From Tricholoma matsutake (taxonomy: Eukaryota; Basidiomycota; Agaricomycetes; Agaricales; Tricholomataceae): 64,000 nt of DNA. Each line of letters begins with the position of its first letter. The stretch's first letter is position 1. The notes under the pieces were generated by a model. The model saw only the letters and a program-made list of their open reading frames with translations, was not told the DNA's origin and searched no databases. The translations under genes were made by a program, and so were the position numbers. Location of the stretch: assembly GCA_026075535.2 (NCBI GenBank), contig AP026545.1:10354001-10418000 (forward strand), read 5' to 3'. Positions 20,508 through 33,152 of the stretch are shown one piece after another.

Positions 20508-23500
20508 CGTGCTGGTGCATGCTTGGGCAATTCATTCCAGTCCTTGGCCCCCACAAGGGCCAAGTATGCATCCAGGGCTGCCAACTCATTGCAGACCGCC
20601 AGGGGTTCCCAAGTGGACTTGCCAACACTCCACTTCACCTCCAATTCCAATGCATGTCCCTTCCATCAATGGGCCGTGATCTCCTCAACCCACCACTCAG
20701 TGTCATCAGGTGCGCTGAAGTCGTAAGGATCTAGACGTCTCCTGTTAGGAAACAGGGCATTGTCGCTTGGGAAATGGGGGCGCAGTAGATTCACATGGAA
20801 CCTGCCGTGCACCCTTCAACTCTGGAGTTTGGAAGGTAAGTCCAAATCGTAATTTGATGTATCTGGGTAACTTCGAAGGACCTCATACGGTCCTACGAAT
20901 TTGGGGAGGAGTTTACTGGCCCTCCCCTTGGGAAGGTTAAGGTTCTTAGTGGACAAGTAAACCTTCTCCCCTGGCCTGATTTCTGGCTCCTTTCCATGCT
21001 GCTTGTTGGCATGGAACCTTTGGAAAACTCGCTCTGTGATGATACTGTCGTGAGCGATAGCCATGTTGCACAATGCATCCATTGCAAAGGTCTGCACCCC
21101 AGGTGGGACTTGCTCGGGGGTGACTATCTCTCGCATCATGCGGGGAAGATATCCATAGGTCACCTCGAATGGGGCCATACCGGTTGCTTGATTAATGGTG
21201 GAGTTGATCGCAAACTCCACCAGGGCTAGGAATTTTACCCAGTCTTTCTGGCTTGATGCCACAAAAGATCGCAATATCTGTGCGATTGAGCAATTTGCTC
21301 ATTTGGTAGCACCATCTGTTTGAGGGTGGAAAGAAGTAGACATCAACAGTTTGATGTCCAGGATACGGTGTACCTCCCGCCACCAGCAGGAGGTGAACTT
21401 GGAATCCCAGTCAGAAACAATTGATCTGGGTAACCCATGCAACCTCACAATCTCTTTGATGAAAAGAGATGACAATTCAGAGGCGGTGGTGGTGATAGTT
21501 ATAGGCACTAGATGTACCATGGATGACAATTGGCATATAACTACCCATAGGTAGTTGAACCCTTCAGACTCAGGGAATGGACCAATAAAGTCCATTCCTA
21601 TGGATTCCCAAGGGCGGATTGGGATCGGCAACAAATGTAGCTTACCTAGGGGGGAGCAATACTCCCCCTTAGATCGAATGCATGCCTCACATGATTCACA
21701 GAATTTATCCACTTCATATTGGAGGTGGGGCCACCAATACCATCTCTTTATATATTCAGAGGTTTTCACTGGGCCAAAGTGCCTGATGATTGAGTGAGCC
21801 TGGTCAATGATACAACTGTGCAAGGTGGTGTCCTTGGATGGAGCCGAGGGTATGCAGACCACTTGTACACCTCCCTTGTTCTTTGTCCAGATTATCCCAT
21901 TGACTACCGCAAAGTCGGGATGATCCTTGGGATCATCAACGATTTTGCCAAAGACTTTGTCGGCCTTATAACCCCATTGGATGTCCTCATCCATCGGGTC
22001 AAGCTCCGAAAGAAACACCTTCAAATCCTGGTGTTTTGCCAAGGATTCATATACCGTGGGGTCTCCATCCATGGGATCCTTTGGAACGTCTACTCCATCC
22101 TTGGCTCGAGCCCTGGCTAATTTGGCCACAGCTAATTCTCAATCTTCCACCCTTTCACACAGGGCCCTTAGGTGCTCTCCTGCCCGACGAGCCTGGGCCT
22201 GTGCTGATCGAGTCTCGATGACTCGATTCCTAATTTCCAGATGATGGTCCCAAGGCAAATCCTCGTGCATGGGATCCAGTCACATGTCGGCAAACACATA
22301 ATGTTGCACCAATGGGGCGTCCTCCCAGTTATCAAACTGGTAATATCGCGAAAGGGCGTCAGCGATCTTGTTTAGGTTTCCTTTGACATATCGTATGTCA
22401 AAGTCAAATCGAGATAGGTACTCCATCCATTGGGACTGTCGGGTGGACAATCGACGCTGGGTCTGGAAAAACTCCAGAGCCTTATGATTGGTCACGACGT
22501 GGAGTTGCCAACCTATCAGCTTGTCCTCCCACTTGAGCAGCGCCTCAAGTATTGCTATCATTTCATGCTCAAAGGTCCTGTAGTTCCTTTGAGCATCTGA
22601 AAACTTCTTGGATAGGAATCTGGCGGGTCGACAGCTCTGCCATTCAGGTCCCTGACTGTACATGGCCCCAACTCTGAACACCGAAGCATCGCAGATCACC
22701 CAGATGGGCTCTGGGGAACTAGCATCAATCAGCTTCAGTACCGGGGTCGAGCAGCAGATGTCCTTGATAGACTGGAAACAGCTATCGTGCAGGGGGTGCC
22801 AATGGAAAGATTGTCCATTCTTCGTCATGGCGGAGAGTGGACTGGTGTAGGCTGAAATATCAGGGAGGAAATGGGCTAGGTACTGCACCAGACCCAAGAA
22901 TTGCTGAACCTTGTGATAATTCCGAGGTACCTTCCATTCTTGTATCCTCGCCATCTTATCGCTGTCGGCATGGAGTCCATAGTCATCAATCATATGTCCA
23001 AGACACTCAAGTTTCTCGGCATATAGCTCACACTTATCCGCACGCAAGTACAGTTCATGCTCTCATAGTTTATCAAACACAAGCTTAAGATGACATTGAT
23101 GTTCCTTGACAGAGTCGCTGAACATGAAGATGTCATCTAGATAAGCATGCATGAACCTGCCGATGTACTCCCGAAATATAGAGTTCATCAACTGTTGGAA
23201 AGTGGCTGGGGCATTGCAGTCGCCCTGCTGCATTACTAGGCTCTCAAAAGTGCCCAGTACCGTCGTGAACGCAGTTTTCCAGATATCCCCTGGTTCCACT
23301 GGGATCTGTTCATAGGCATCGGACAAATCAATCTTTGAACGATATTTTGCTCGAGCTACGTCCAACCTGATCAGGTCCTGATCAGGGAATGGTGTCACGT
23401 TTTTAACTGTGTTGTCGTTCCTTTTCTTCGCATTCACCACAGTACGGATGTCCCCATTTTTCTTGGGAACCACCAACATTGGGGCAGCCTGCTCCATGCG

Positions 23501-24900
23501 AGCAGGCCTCCACCATCCTGCCCAGCAGTACCTCTTGATCTTATCGGCGAGAGGTTGTCTCATCGAGTCTGGGCATTTAGGCAAGTGATAGTTATACCTC
23601 TTCTTTTCATCCACCAAGGGTATCTGATGGTTGATCTCCCTCATCAGGGGAGGTCATTCGGGTACACCCCTTAGGATGTCCTTACATATTTCAAGCCATT
23701 CCTCCCGCAATTGGGGAATGTCCTTTTATCCAAAGGTCCTTGGGCCTTGGCACTCTCCGCTAGCTCTTTGCAGATGGTGAAGAGCGCTTCATTCAAGTTG
23801 GTCAGTTGCTGCTCCGAGAGGACCTCGGGCACAGTGGGTTGACCAGGACTGGGACCACACTTTGGTCCTTCGGGATAATGGTCCCAAGTAAATTCCTCAA
23901 CGAGTTCATCCCATTCGCCGTCACCCTCATGATCGCTCATAGGCTCCTTGTTGGGATCCTTTTCCCAGGTATCCCAGTCTTCGTCTTCGGGGCCCAGTAG
24001 TATGGGGTCAGAAACACCCAACCCCTGTCCCTTCTGGGGATGATTGACATCCCTCTCTTTCACCATTGTCACGGAAGCCCAACCACTGGAAGGAGGCTGG
24101 GTGGAAACTGAACTTAACCCCAACTGGTTGGGGTCCTTCAACATGCTGACAGTGGCACTAGGGCCACTGTCGAGTCACTCATCCTGTACAGGTTGAGTTC
24201 TCATGGCATATCGATGTACCTGTCGAAACGTGCTCTTGCTCTCGACAATGGTGGGGATGACTTGCCCCTGAAACCACACCTGGTCTCGTTCAAAGTCGAG
24301 GATGATGCCATACTTCCTCATGAACACTGTCCCCACGATAGCATCATATCTATCGAGGTTGATCACATCGAAGTAGTGATCCGCTTTCACAGTTCTCAAT
24401 TCGAACTCTGCAAAGAGCCTGAAGTTAATCTTGGATCGACTCCCCACCGTTCCCAATTGGAGGGGCACAGGCTCAATAAGTTCGTGCACCTTTATATTTG
24501 CCAAAATGGTGAATTCAGGAGAGACCGAGTCTGCAGTACACCCTGAGTCGAGGAGTATGTTGGCTTTGAGACCATGGATCTTCATTCAAACAATGAAGCA
24601 CCGGTTGTCCTGCTCAGTTCTAGGAGTACGGGTAATTTTTTTGGATGACTTCCTGAGGGCCAGGGGGCACCTGAGGTTCAAGGTAGGAGGAGACTTGTCC
24701 ATCACTCCCATCTGCTCATCGAGTAGGTGGTCTCCGACTGATTCTTCATTGGAATCCTCTTCAGAGTCGGATACCGATTGTGCGGAGGGACAGGAGTCAG
24801 ATGCGGAATCTGAATCATATTTGCTAATCACCTCCCGAATAGCACCACAACATTCTGAATCCTCGCCGGAGCATTGGTCCCGGTTGGAGTCCATGAGGAA
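20508..24900 (-). pseudogene. pol: Pol of element 3 (protease to chromodomain)
   Basis: Minus-strand frame with protease LLDSGCTADS at about 24540; reverse transcriptase with MEQAAPMLVVPKK and an intact YLDD near 23125; RNase H at about 22420-22700; and an integrase with the zinc motif CESCEAC near 21700, GMDFIG and VSDWDSKF. A chromodomain-like end follows at about 20570-20690 (WWVEEI, VKWSVGKSTWEP). The third integrase acidic residue, expected in DGATER, is Lys followed by TGA (21299-21304), which fits C|GAA CGA becoming C|AAA TGA. Other stops (24976, 24586, 24175, 22278, 20816, and HxW in the chromodomain) are TGA at likely CGA. A frameshift lies near 23717. Not functional. Confidence 0.92.
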
Positions 24901-24978
24901 TGGATCCCCCTCAGAACTGTATTGGGATCCCAATACATCTCTGTCAGATTCATCAGAATCACTGTGAGCTGCCGCTAA

Positions 24979-27266
24979 TCAATCCTCCTCCATTGGAGGG
25001 GCATTGTCCTTGTCCTCTTCTGTCCCTTCACGAGCTGCATACATCCTTGCGCCGGGGGAAGGTTTCAATTGTCCTGGAGTATTATACTCAGGACACTTCT
25101 TGTTGGTGGAGTAATGTCCTAATCCCCCGCACTTATAACAAGTGGGGGGAGGTTTACTGTCCTCATACTTCCCAGGGGAAGCTTGGTCCCTGGAATTCCG
25201 CTCCCCGGAGAAAGGCGCCTTTCTTTCTTCAGGACGGAAATCCTTCTTAGATGGGGCCACCTCGTGGGTCCTAATAGGCCTATCCCAATTCCTAGGTTGA
25301 TTATCTTGCCTGGGGGGATCTCGAGGTCGTTTGCGTGATCGCTCAGGCAATCGACCCTCCCTGGAGGGGGGATTTGCCTTGGGCTTTGGGGTCTTCTTGC
25401 TAGAAGAAAGGGCCTCAACCAGTTGCTTATGCTCCTGGTATCATTTCTTCTTCTGGAATATTTCCTCCGCCTCGCGTGCATAGTAGAGGATGGTTTCGAT
25501 GGAACTGGCTTCCGCGGAACAGCCCTTGTCGAATATGAAAGACACCATTGTCTGGGGCAACCCAGACAAAAGTTGGGTCTTGAAGGTGAATCGGTCCAGA
25601 GCTTGGATCATCCTGGTAGTGTACCACTCCAGTTTATGATAATAGCTCATGACCCCTTCGACGACATCATATCGAAATGGTTGGCCACATCATGGGTTGC
25701 GTTGTCATGGATGAACCGATCGTACAGACCAGTGATAACATCCTTGAAGTTCCACTGAACCTGGTGGCAGTAAACTCTGTCCACACTATCTTCAAACCAC
25801 GTCAGGGCAATGCCTTCCAGGTACATGCTGGTATACTCGATCCTTTCAGCATTGAGACTGGGACCGCTGGTCTTGCTCACCTTCAACCATCAAAGGAGAG
25901 CATTCAACCATTGTTCAAACACTTCAGTATCCAAACTCCCACCATAGGTTGGGGGAGTAGGCACATGGGGTCCATTCTTTCGATCCAGGAGTGACTCCAT
26001 GGTCGTGGACACCTTATTGTCGATTTGCTGGTGAAACTTGGCATGCATTGCCTTCAGGTACTTGGATGGACGACGAATGCCTTTGTCTCGATACAAATCG
26101 AGCTCACTGCAGTGCCCTCGATGATGGGAATGGGCATTGGTATGATTGGAGGCCGAGGGGGTATCTCCTCTCGGCCCAATACTGGGGTTTGTTCTCGGCC
26201 TTGAACGAGACCGAGAATTGGGGTGAAGTAGGCTGTGCTCTTCGACCTCATCCTCCTCATCACTAGGGGGAAATGTTTCTTCATTGCAGTCACTGTCGTC
26301 ACTGCCACTATGGGAGGGAGAGGAATCACTTCCCCCTCCTCTGCCTCCACTTTCCCTGGGCCCTCCACGTCCAGGGGTATCTTCTCTCCTTCCTGGCTCT
26401 TGATGATTAGAGTTAGGATGGAGGTTAGGTGGAATTTCCGAAGGGGATGGAACATCTTCAAAAGGGAATCCCTTAGCATCAAACTGTATTCCTTGGTCTA
26501 GGATATTGGAAGGTTGTCCATCCTGGATGGCGGAGTCCCAATATCGTTGAAGAGCCACTTTGCTGGCCCCATCATAGTGAACCGATTTCTTCTGGGCAGT
26601 CGATGTGGGAACCCCATGATGAGAAGCCGCGGGGATATGATTCTCCTCCCGACTAGGGGAGGGAACTGGAGCTTGACTACCAGACTCCCAATGGATCTGA
26701 ACAAAGAACTTGCTCATCAACTCATGTATCTGCACACTGAGTTGACAAGGGTCGTAACTGTCCTGATCCATGTGACGGTGGATGAGATCACATGCCTGGG
26801 ATGTGTACATTGCCATGCTGTTCTCCTCCTGGCTAGGTGGAGTATGCTTCTCGGGTCTCTTCTCCTCTCAGCATCGTTTGCTAGTTCCCTCCTCCATAGG
26901 AATGGATGGGGAAGTCGGTGCATTTCTTCCAGGCGCTTGCCCGGAAGTCCCTTGTGGTATTATAAACTTGCGATCTTGGGAATGGTCAGACTGACCCTCC
27001 CTTCCAGGTAAGTGTCGGGGAGTTCCATCTGGAGTACGGGGTGTAGGAGAAAAGGACGAGGAATCATCCCATTGATGGGCTCTATCGGTGGGAGTAGGGT
27101 CTTGAGTCGACGCTCTCAGTGCCGACTCCACTTCATCGACTTCTTCGACAGTACCCATCTGGTTTCCATCAACTGGGGGTTGAGATCCGTCACCTGGTGG
27201 TTCGGAATCTGATCCACCCTTCACCCTAGTCCAGCTAGTCTTCTTTTTGACTTTGGTCGAAGACAT
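24979..27266 (-). pseudogene. gag: Gag of element 3
   Basis: From ATG 27266 the frame is disordered and Ser/Pro/Gly-rich to about 26100. It then has a helical capsid-like region (about 25450-26050, with PSKYLKAMHAKFHQQ, EGIALTWFEDS and FIFDKGCSAE). A basic stretch and one zinc knuckle follow near 25125 (C-x2-C-x4-H-x6-C, looser than the usual spacing). Stops at 26868 and 25890 are TGA (likely CGA) and a one-base shift sits near 25670. It packages the element RNA in related elements. The unusually long disordered N-terminus is typical of large Agaricomycete Gypsy Gags. Confidence 0.8.
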
Positions 27267-27429
27267 GTCTGTCGCAGGTAGTGTCGAATTCAGATCAAGA
27301 ATTTTAATGAACTGTCGCTGGTGGCATCAGGGTCACAATTGATGTTATGGCACAATTTGACGTTTGCGAAGGCGAAGTCGAGTAAGAAAGTTTTTTGGTA
27401 AAAGTAACGTATTTGAGTGTTCAAAAAAG

Positions 27430-27608
27430 TGTAGTAAACCGGAGGGTAGACTTAATTCACACAAGGCAAGAACATGATTAACATATATTTTTGCAGGGTG
27501 TAGAAGTCTGCTGTAGTCATTAAACACCGTCCCTTATAAAGGGACCAGTGGCTGGAACAAATACTATATAATAAATGTAAAGACTGGGCAACAGTCCAGA
27601 TCACTACA
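27430..27608 (-). repeat. 5' LTR of element 3
   Basis: 179 bp, the partner of 17515-17693. Three positions show TG in one copy and CA in the other, the footprint of one ancestral CpG mutated on opposite strands. Confidence 0.95.
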
Positions 27609-29600
27609 ATCGGGAGGCTGGTTTGTAGTTGGAGAGGAGCTGGAAAGTGAATTGAACAACACTAACCCTTGCAGAGACTGCATTCGTCTTCTCAAACCAT
27701 GTGTTATAGGCAGGTCTGGGGCGGATGGAGGTGTAACTGTGACAGGCTGATTTTCATCATTGAAATTGCAGCAGGAGAAGGTACATTGAAGAGGCATGTA
27801 GCACTCTAGTTGACATGGACGTGAGGAGAATACCTGGCTAAAAATGAAAACTGTGGATACTTACGCATACGATGTGCTTTGAAATTATAGGAAAGAGATT
27901 TGAATTTGAATTTGGGTCGATGATATAATTGAGACAGTTGATGCAGACAATACGTGCGGCGCAGAAGTAGAACATTCATAGAATAATTGTAGAACTCGAA
28001 AGGACTCGAAAGGAAACAAATTGAGATACCAGTGAGACTAGGATATTGATCAGGTGCTATATAAATCTTGCTTGCTCAGCATAGTCAGATCCAGTCAGAA
28101 CCAGTTTTGACTGGGAATGAAGTTGGAAATGAGTTGGAAAATGGCCCAAAAATGCCAACTGTGAACAACCCTAATATTTGTTTTTTACAGGCTGACATAA
28201 TTCCGGGTAAAGAGAGACCATTGCTTGAGCAAGGTGACAAAGGTCAACAACGCAATCATCTACAAGTCATCGATCTCGGTACAGCTGGCCGGGAACGCGG
28301 GGAGACGCTACTAGACCTTGGGACAGAGAGAGGTGGTTAGACACCCAACCTTCTGGATGGTTGCTGCTCGATTCACGCGAGAGCCCTGGGGAGGTCATTT
28401 GGGCAAAGTGGGATTCCGTTCGTGATAGGTGGGTTTTCATCGATTGAAACCTTCCATTGTGTTTTTTTCCCCTTATATGCTGAATGCAGCTCGGACGAGA
28501 TGAAAGAGCGACATCTCTTATTCGTGGGGTACACATCTGCATTCCAGATATGGGATTGCACTTCGAGGCTGCGCAGGGGGAGTCTATAGAGTAGTGCGGA
28601 CATGTCCTCCATGCTGCCGTTATGCCCAAACCACGTAGAAATGCAGCAAACGATCCTCTTCGAGGCAATAGGCCTCTTATTGGTATTCTGTAAGTCTTCA
28701 TTTTGATCAAGTTTTGATTGTGAGATTCTCGTCCGCGTTCGCATTCGAGGACGAGATCAGAGCTTGCGGATCGTGATTCGTGAAGGATGGAACAGCAGGC
28801 AGCCCATACGGGAGAGGGAACATCAGCGTGTTGATCGGCTCCGTGCAGCCTGGAGGGATGGAGGTGGAGGCGAGATGATGACACTATGAGGGGGGATGAT
28901 AAAGTGATGCATGGGAGGAGCTTGCCATGTACGCGGACGGCCTCGTTAGATCCAAGGGATAGCATTAGCGAGGGAGGCAGCCGATGGAAGAGTCACAAGT
29001 ATAGGACGGGAGTTCGAGCGATTAATGAGATTCTGTTGGTTTTTTTCGTGCGTGCAGGCGTGAAGTGGGATTTGAGGCACTTGACTCGATCTCGCGTGAA
29101 GAAGCATTCTGGGTGTATATTGAAGGAGTGAGGGATGCAGAGGGGCCATTGACGAGTTGCAGGTGGCGAGGTGGGGCACTTGAGGGCGGAAGGGAAGCAG
29201 GTAAGAATCTCTATCTTACTCTGCACCAGCTCTTTGTGAACACCATGCAAGGCGATACGGCGCGCCAGCAGTCAACGCGTCAATGTAGAGGATGTATCAA
29301 ATTTTGAAGAAGGGACAAGTTCCTTGGCGATCTCATCTTCAAAAGTTCATGTATTCATGACTCGGACTAAGAGCTCGGAATTCTGCGTGAGTAGATGAGT
29401 AAAGAGTTACAACTCGAACATGAAAGGATTCGGTGGAATGAGGAGCTGTATTTTATAATGATAGGAACTGTGAGACAACAGGAGGGGTAAAAATTACGTT
29501 GTCAAGTAAAAGCAGGTAGTGTCAACCCTCACTCTTTTCCCTATGTAATGCAAATCAGAGGGGCTTAGTCTTCACAAAGTAAAGAACGTACAATAGCACA
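27609..29600. other. No gene recognised (about 2 kb)
   Basis: CpG-containing sequence with several moderate open frames (for example 232 codons on the minus strand at 28267-28965). None has a recognisable motif, repeat or splice pattern. I see no transposon ends. It could hold exons of an unrecognised gene; nothing supports one firmly. Confidence 0.4.
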
Positions 29601-29856
29601 TCACCGGCGCTTGTAAAACCATCCCGGGGGGTTGCCCATGTCGATAGCATCATAAAGCAATTTGAGTTCGGCATCCTGGGTGGTCTCCATGTCTTTAGCA
29701 TTGACGTTGGTTCCTACGACGATACACATCCATTGCAAGTAGGTCGCCATTGGATTATGAATAATTGCAAGCGACGGTGATTACGAGGTAGCCTCGAGCA
29801 GATGGCCTTCAAAGCAGCGTCATACCCACAGTTTTTCGCATTGTTCTTGTCAGTAC
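29601..29856 (-). pseudogene. C-terminal fragment of an unrecognised conserved-looking protein
   Basis: Two frames on the minus strand join across a one-base loss near 29768. The first reads DKNNAKNCGYDAALKAI then SRLPRNHRR; the second AIIHNPMATYLQWM, then DAELKLLYDAIDMGNPPGW, with a stop at 29601. The composition (NPMATYLQW, GNPPGW) looks like constrained coding sequence. An acceptor-like CTGTAG precedes the first part. I do not recognise the family. Confidence 0.35.
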
Positions 29857-29942
29857 CTACAGTCATCGTCGTTCCATTTCTCATCACGTGGCGTTCAATT
29901 GTTTGATTTCTCGCACTGTAGTGCCACTCGATCCACTGTCTA

Positions 29943-30259
29943 ATGTCAACGATCAGCCTTAATTGTTGCGTCTTCGGCGACGATCCCTCTATTTTCTGTA
30001 GATATTGATAAAAACAAGAAGGTCTCGGTGCTAAGGGAGATCATCAAAGCGAAGAAGAAGTCTGCGTTCGATTCTATCGATGCCGACAAACTCGATCTAT
30101 GGAACGCTAACAACGTTCCAACGGACGGAGACAAACGGGATTTCCAAACGAAACTGAACTGGATAGTGGCGAATGAGGATTCATTGAGAGGCGCGAAGAA
30201 GCTCAGTTCTGTGTTTGGGAGTCTGGAAGAGGAAACACTACATGTGATCGTCAAGGCCG
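29943..30259 (+). pseudogene. Duplicated Crinkler N-terminal header domain, frameshifted
   Basis: Starting at ATG 29943 this stretch is a diverged copy of the header that follows at 30340-30640: LNCCVFGDDPS against LNCLVLGDDPS, then VSVLREIIK against VSVLRKVIK, and DADKLDLWN in both. It lacks about 5 nt just after the DDPS codons, so the frame breaks and hits TGA. The copy ends HVIVKAG followed by a good donor (GTGAGC, 30260) and an acceptor GCAG at 30304. This mimics the exon structure of the intact header. Interpreted as a tandem duplication of the first exon that has since died. Confidence 0.6.
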
Positions 30260-30279
30260 GTGAGCATTGCTAGTTCCGT

Positions 30280-32162
30280 TTGTTTTATATGTTACTTAAC
30301 GCAGGATTTTGGCAAGCATCCGATGGGCCCCTATTATTCCAGCTCAACTGCCTGGTGCTCGGCGACGATCCCTCACGCGTATTTTCCGTAAAGATCGATA
30401 GCAACGAGAATGTCTCGGTGCTAAGGAAGGTCATCAAAGATGAGAAGAAGTCTGCATTCTATTCCACCGATGCCGACAAACTCGATCTATGGAATGTTTC
30501 CATTGAAATCGATGATAATCTTTCAGAGAAACTTGGAAAGCGTCCTCGCGAAAGGACTTTACGTCCGACGGAAATATTATCCCATGTATTTCCAAATGGA
30601 ACTTCTTCCGTCAACACCCTCCATATTGTCGTTTATGCGCCTCCTGGTACGTGCTTTGCCCCAATGTTAATGATGATGGGTATTCATTCGATGCTAGTTC
30701 AACGATTGCACAGAGTCCCTCCATCTTCGTACAACGCTCCTGCCGGCACTTCGACGGTAGAAGGTCTACGGTCCACATTCCTGAATAACTCACCTCATAA
30801 GGCCCCTTCTACCGGTGGGCAAACAGCGGATTTTTCCGACCGTCAACATCGTGATACACAGGCAATAGCGTGCAATCGCCCTTCCTCAGCCAGTGATGTA
30901 ATACCAGTCACGCTTCTCCACCCTGTATTCGGTGAATTCATTGACGACTGCGATAACTACGTGCCAAATAAAACGGACCACGACGTCGTGCTCAAGTTGC
31001 AAACAGCCATGTCCCACATCTACGCAGACGAAAAATCCCGCGCAAAAGCTATCCGCGACGTCTTCGAATCGTACGGGATATACCTCCGACCAACCAAGAT
31101 TGGCAATTTCGAAACGGATGGAGATATGACCTCGGGACGATTCGTCACGCTTCTCGCGGAATTCAAGAACGATGTGGGATGGTCAGGTGCTGAACCGTAC
31201 CTTCAAGCCGCGCTATATTATCTAGAGTTTACCCGAAAACTGGCTCCTAAATACTCGCAATCCTCGCTGCCGTGTCTGATTATGCTCGTTTTTGGTTCGT
31301 TCTCCTCAGCTGTCCTTGTTTACTAAGCTCGAATTATATGCCAGGCCCCTACCTGTGTTTTGCCGGTGCAGCTTGGAACAATCGCCCTAATCTACAGATC
31401 CTCTCAGTTCTACCATTTCATTTCCACTTTTCGGATACAAGGTTGAAGATGATAGCTGCGCGACAACTGGGAGCATCTACGAGAGCCATTAATCGTATCA
31501 AGCGTTTTTACGAGGACGAATATCACACCCGTAACCCACCTTCTCCTCCAAACCAGTCACAACCCCAGCCCATGCAACTGTTCCCATATCCGACATCTTT
31601 CACATCACTTGTGGATTCGAAGAAACAAAGCTTTGTTTATCACTCTCACTTGGACAACAACAAACTCATTTTTCGTGCGAAACTGTGCGATGGCAGCTCT
31701 GACCTTTGTGTCAAATTTGTTCGTCAGTATTCAAAGGAGGTGCATGAATATTGTGCTTCGATTAATGCTGCGCCGAAGCTCCTGGGCTTCGAGAGTATGC
31801 CTGGTGGATGGTATATGGTTGTGATGACTTTTATCGAAGGATATGACATGCTCCATGAATCTGAATCTCTCATACACACAGACAAGATTCGAGCTGTCAT
31901 CGACCAGCTGCATGAATCTGGTTATGTGCATGGTGACATCCGGGACACAAATGTCATGGTTTCTTCTAACGGACACGTCATTCTTCTTGATTTTGACTGG
32001 GCAGGGGAGAGTGGAAAGGTTAGATACCCAATGAACACTCATTATGGAGATGATCTATGGCGGCCTGAAGGAGCACGGGATGGCATGCTGATTACTTGTG
32101 AACACGACATCGAAATGATGGATGCTATGTCTGAAGCATTACACAGGGATGCCAGATGTTGA
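30280..32162 (+). CDS. Crinkler (CRN)-type protein with nuclease-like and kinase-like domains
   Basis: Three exons, 30280-30646, 30698-31294 and 31345-32162. The introns are 51 nt (GTACGT...CTAG) and 50 nt (GTTCGT...TACTAAG...CCAG). The header at about 30340-30640 (LNCLVLGDDPSRVFSV, DADKLDLWNV, RPTEILSHVF) matches the ubiquitin-like N-terminal domain of Crinkler effectors. The middle (30900-31290: LHPVFGEFIDDC, TDGDM, LAEFKNDVG) has a D...ExK arrangement resembling PD-(D/E)XK nucleases. The C-terminal part is kinase-like, with VKF lysine, HGDIRDTN and DFDWAG. Such proteins act in host or rival nuclei or in fungal conflict systems; the target here is unknown. No classical signal peptide is evident, as is usual for fungal CRNs. 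Frames are intact and CpG-rich, unlike the surrounding repeats. The start at 30280 is uncertain. Confidence 0.75.
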
Positions 32163-32815
32163 GTATGTAGAAACTGATAGATTTTGGCACTGCATCGATG
32201 ACTCGATTGTTGAGACCTAAAGTTTAAAACCAACAACATCAAAACTCCAAGCCTGGCATGGTTACGACAGAGGCTTTTACCATTTCATAAATACTATTTA
32301 AAGTAATACTTACTGCTGCAACTTGAACTCAGTACACGGCATACGGGACAAAGTTGTCGAGACATGTCTTACCCGACTAGAAAACTACTGCCGCATCTTG
32401 TCAATGGAGAAGGAGCGACTGATGCATTGGTGGAATGAGCAAATGGTGGCATATGACACCTCTGAAGTGACATCGCAGTGTGTGTATTTCGATGATACAC
32501 CCATGCAACACGCTGTATAAACTCCACGGGGCTGCAGCATCAGCATGGACCACAGACAACTTTAAGTTGCTTGCGAGATCACACAGCAATAGTCACCTGC
32601 CTTTCATCCTGGAGCTTTTTCTGCATCTCATAGGAACAATTTGTCATGTGTCGCTGCCCTAGGTTACACAATACTACATTGTTTTCAAGATCATACTATG
32701 GTGGTCAAGGCATTGACAACCAGGTGGCATTGTTGTAACCTACCTCCAACATGATTCTTGTTACCTCCGATGTGAATGTGGATAGTTGGTCTACCATAGA
32801 GTTGACAGTACCCAT
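32163..32815. other. Intergenic; one weak ORF
   Basis: The only suggestive frame is 32323-32520 on the plus strand (65 codons, KERLMHWWNEQM, ending DTPMQHAV). It looks like a C-terminal exon of something but I cannot place it. The rest has no feature. Confidence 0.3.
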
Positions 32816-33022
32816 TGGAAATCAGGCTGGGAAACGAACAGAGAAGAGTTAATTCTCTTAGAGACAAGTGGGGGAAATGAGACAAGGAACTTCTTATTCT
32901 TTCTCCTATACTATGGCTGTATGTAACTGTGCTATAAATAGAACATGCATCAAAACAGCTGCTCTGTTAATAATATCTGGCAGGCGGCCTCAGACCACGG
33001 GCTTGGATTGCCTATCCCAACA
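32816..33022 (-). repeat. 3' LTR of element 4
   Basis: 207 bp, colinear with 37401-37607. TATAAAT near 32934 (read on the plus strand) lies inside. Confidence 0.92.
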
Positions 33023-33152
33023 CTCCCCTTCAAGCCAAGCATGGTTTGAGTTATTAGGAATGGTTAACTGGATTATCTTTCAGGTGCATTAAAACCTCTG
33101 TGTGGTGGAAAACCCTGTGGGTAAAACCCAAGTCACACACGAGGAAAGCTAC

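Larger units (their letters stand above)
17515..27608 (-). mobile_element. Ty3/Gypsy LTR retrotransposon, element 3 (10.1 kb, short LTRs)
   Basis: Two 179-bp LTRs (17515-17693 and 27430-27608, TGTAGTAA...CACTACA on the plus strand) are flanked by a perfect ATCGG duplication (17510-17514 and 27609-27613). Transcription is on the minus strand. The order from 27266 downward is gag, protease, reverse transcriptase, RNase H, integrase, a divergent chromodomain, then an extra ORF of about 2.4 kb before the 3' LTR. Gag and pol appear to have been one frame; today two indels (near 25670 and 23717) and many TGA codons break it. The LTRs differ at only about eight bases, seven of them CG/TG/CA-type, so insertion was recent and damage was CpG-directed. 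Confidence 0.96.

Noticed and set aside
28267..28965. A 232-codon minus-strand ORF
   Set aside because: Composition is erratic, no motif, no relatives known to me; frames of this length arise easily in CpG-rich DNA.
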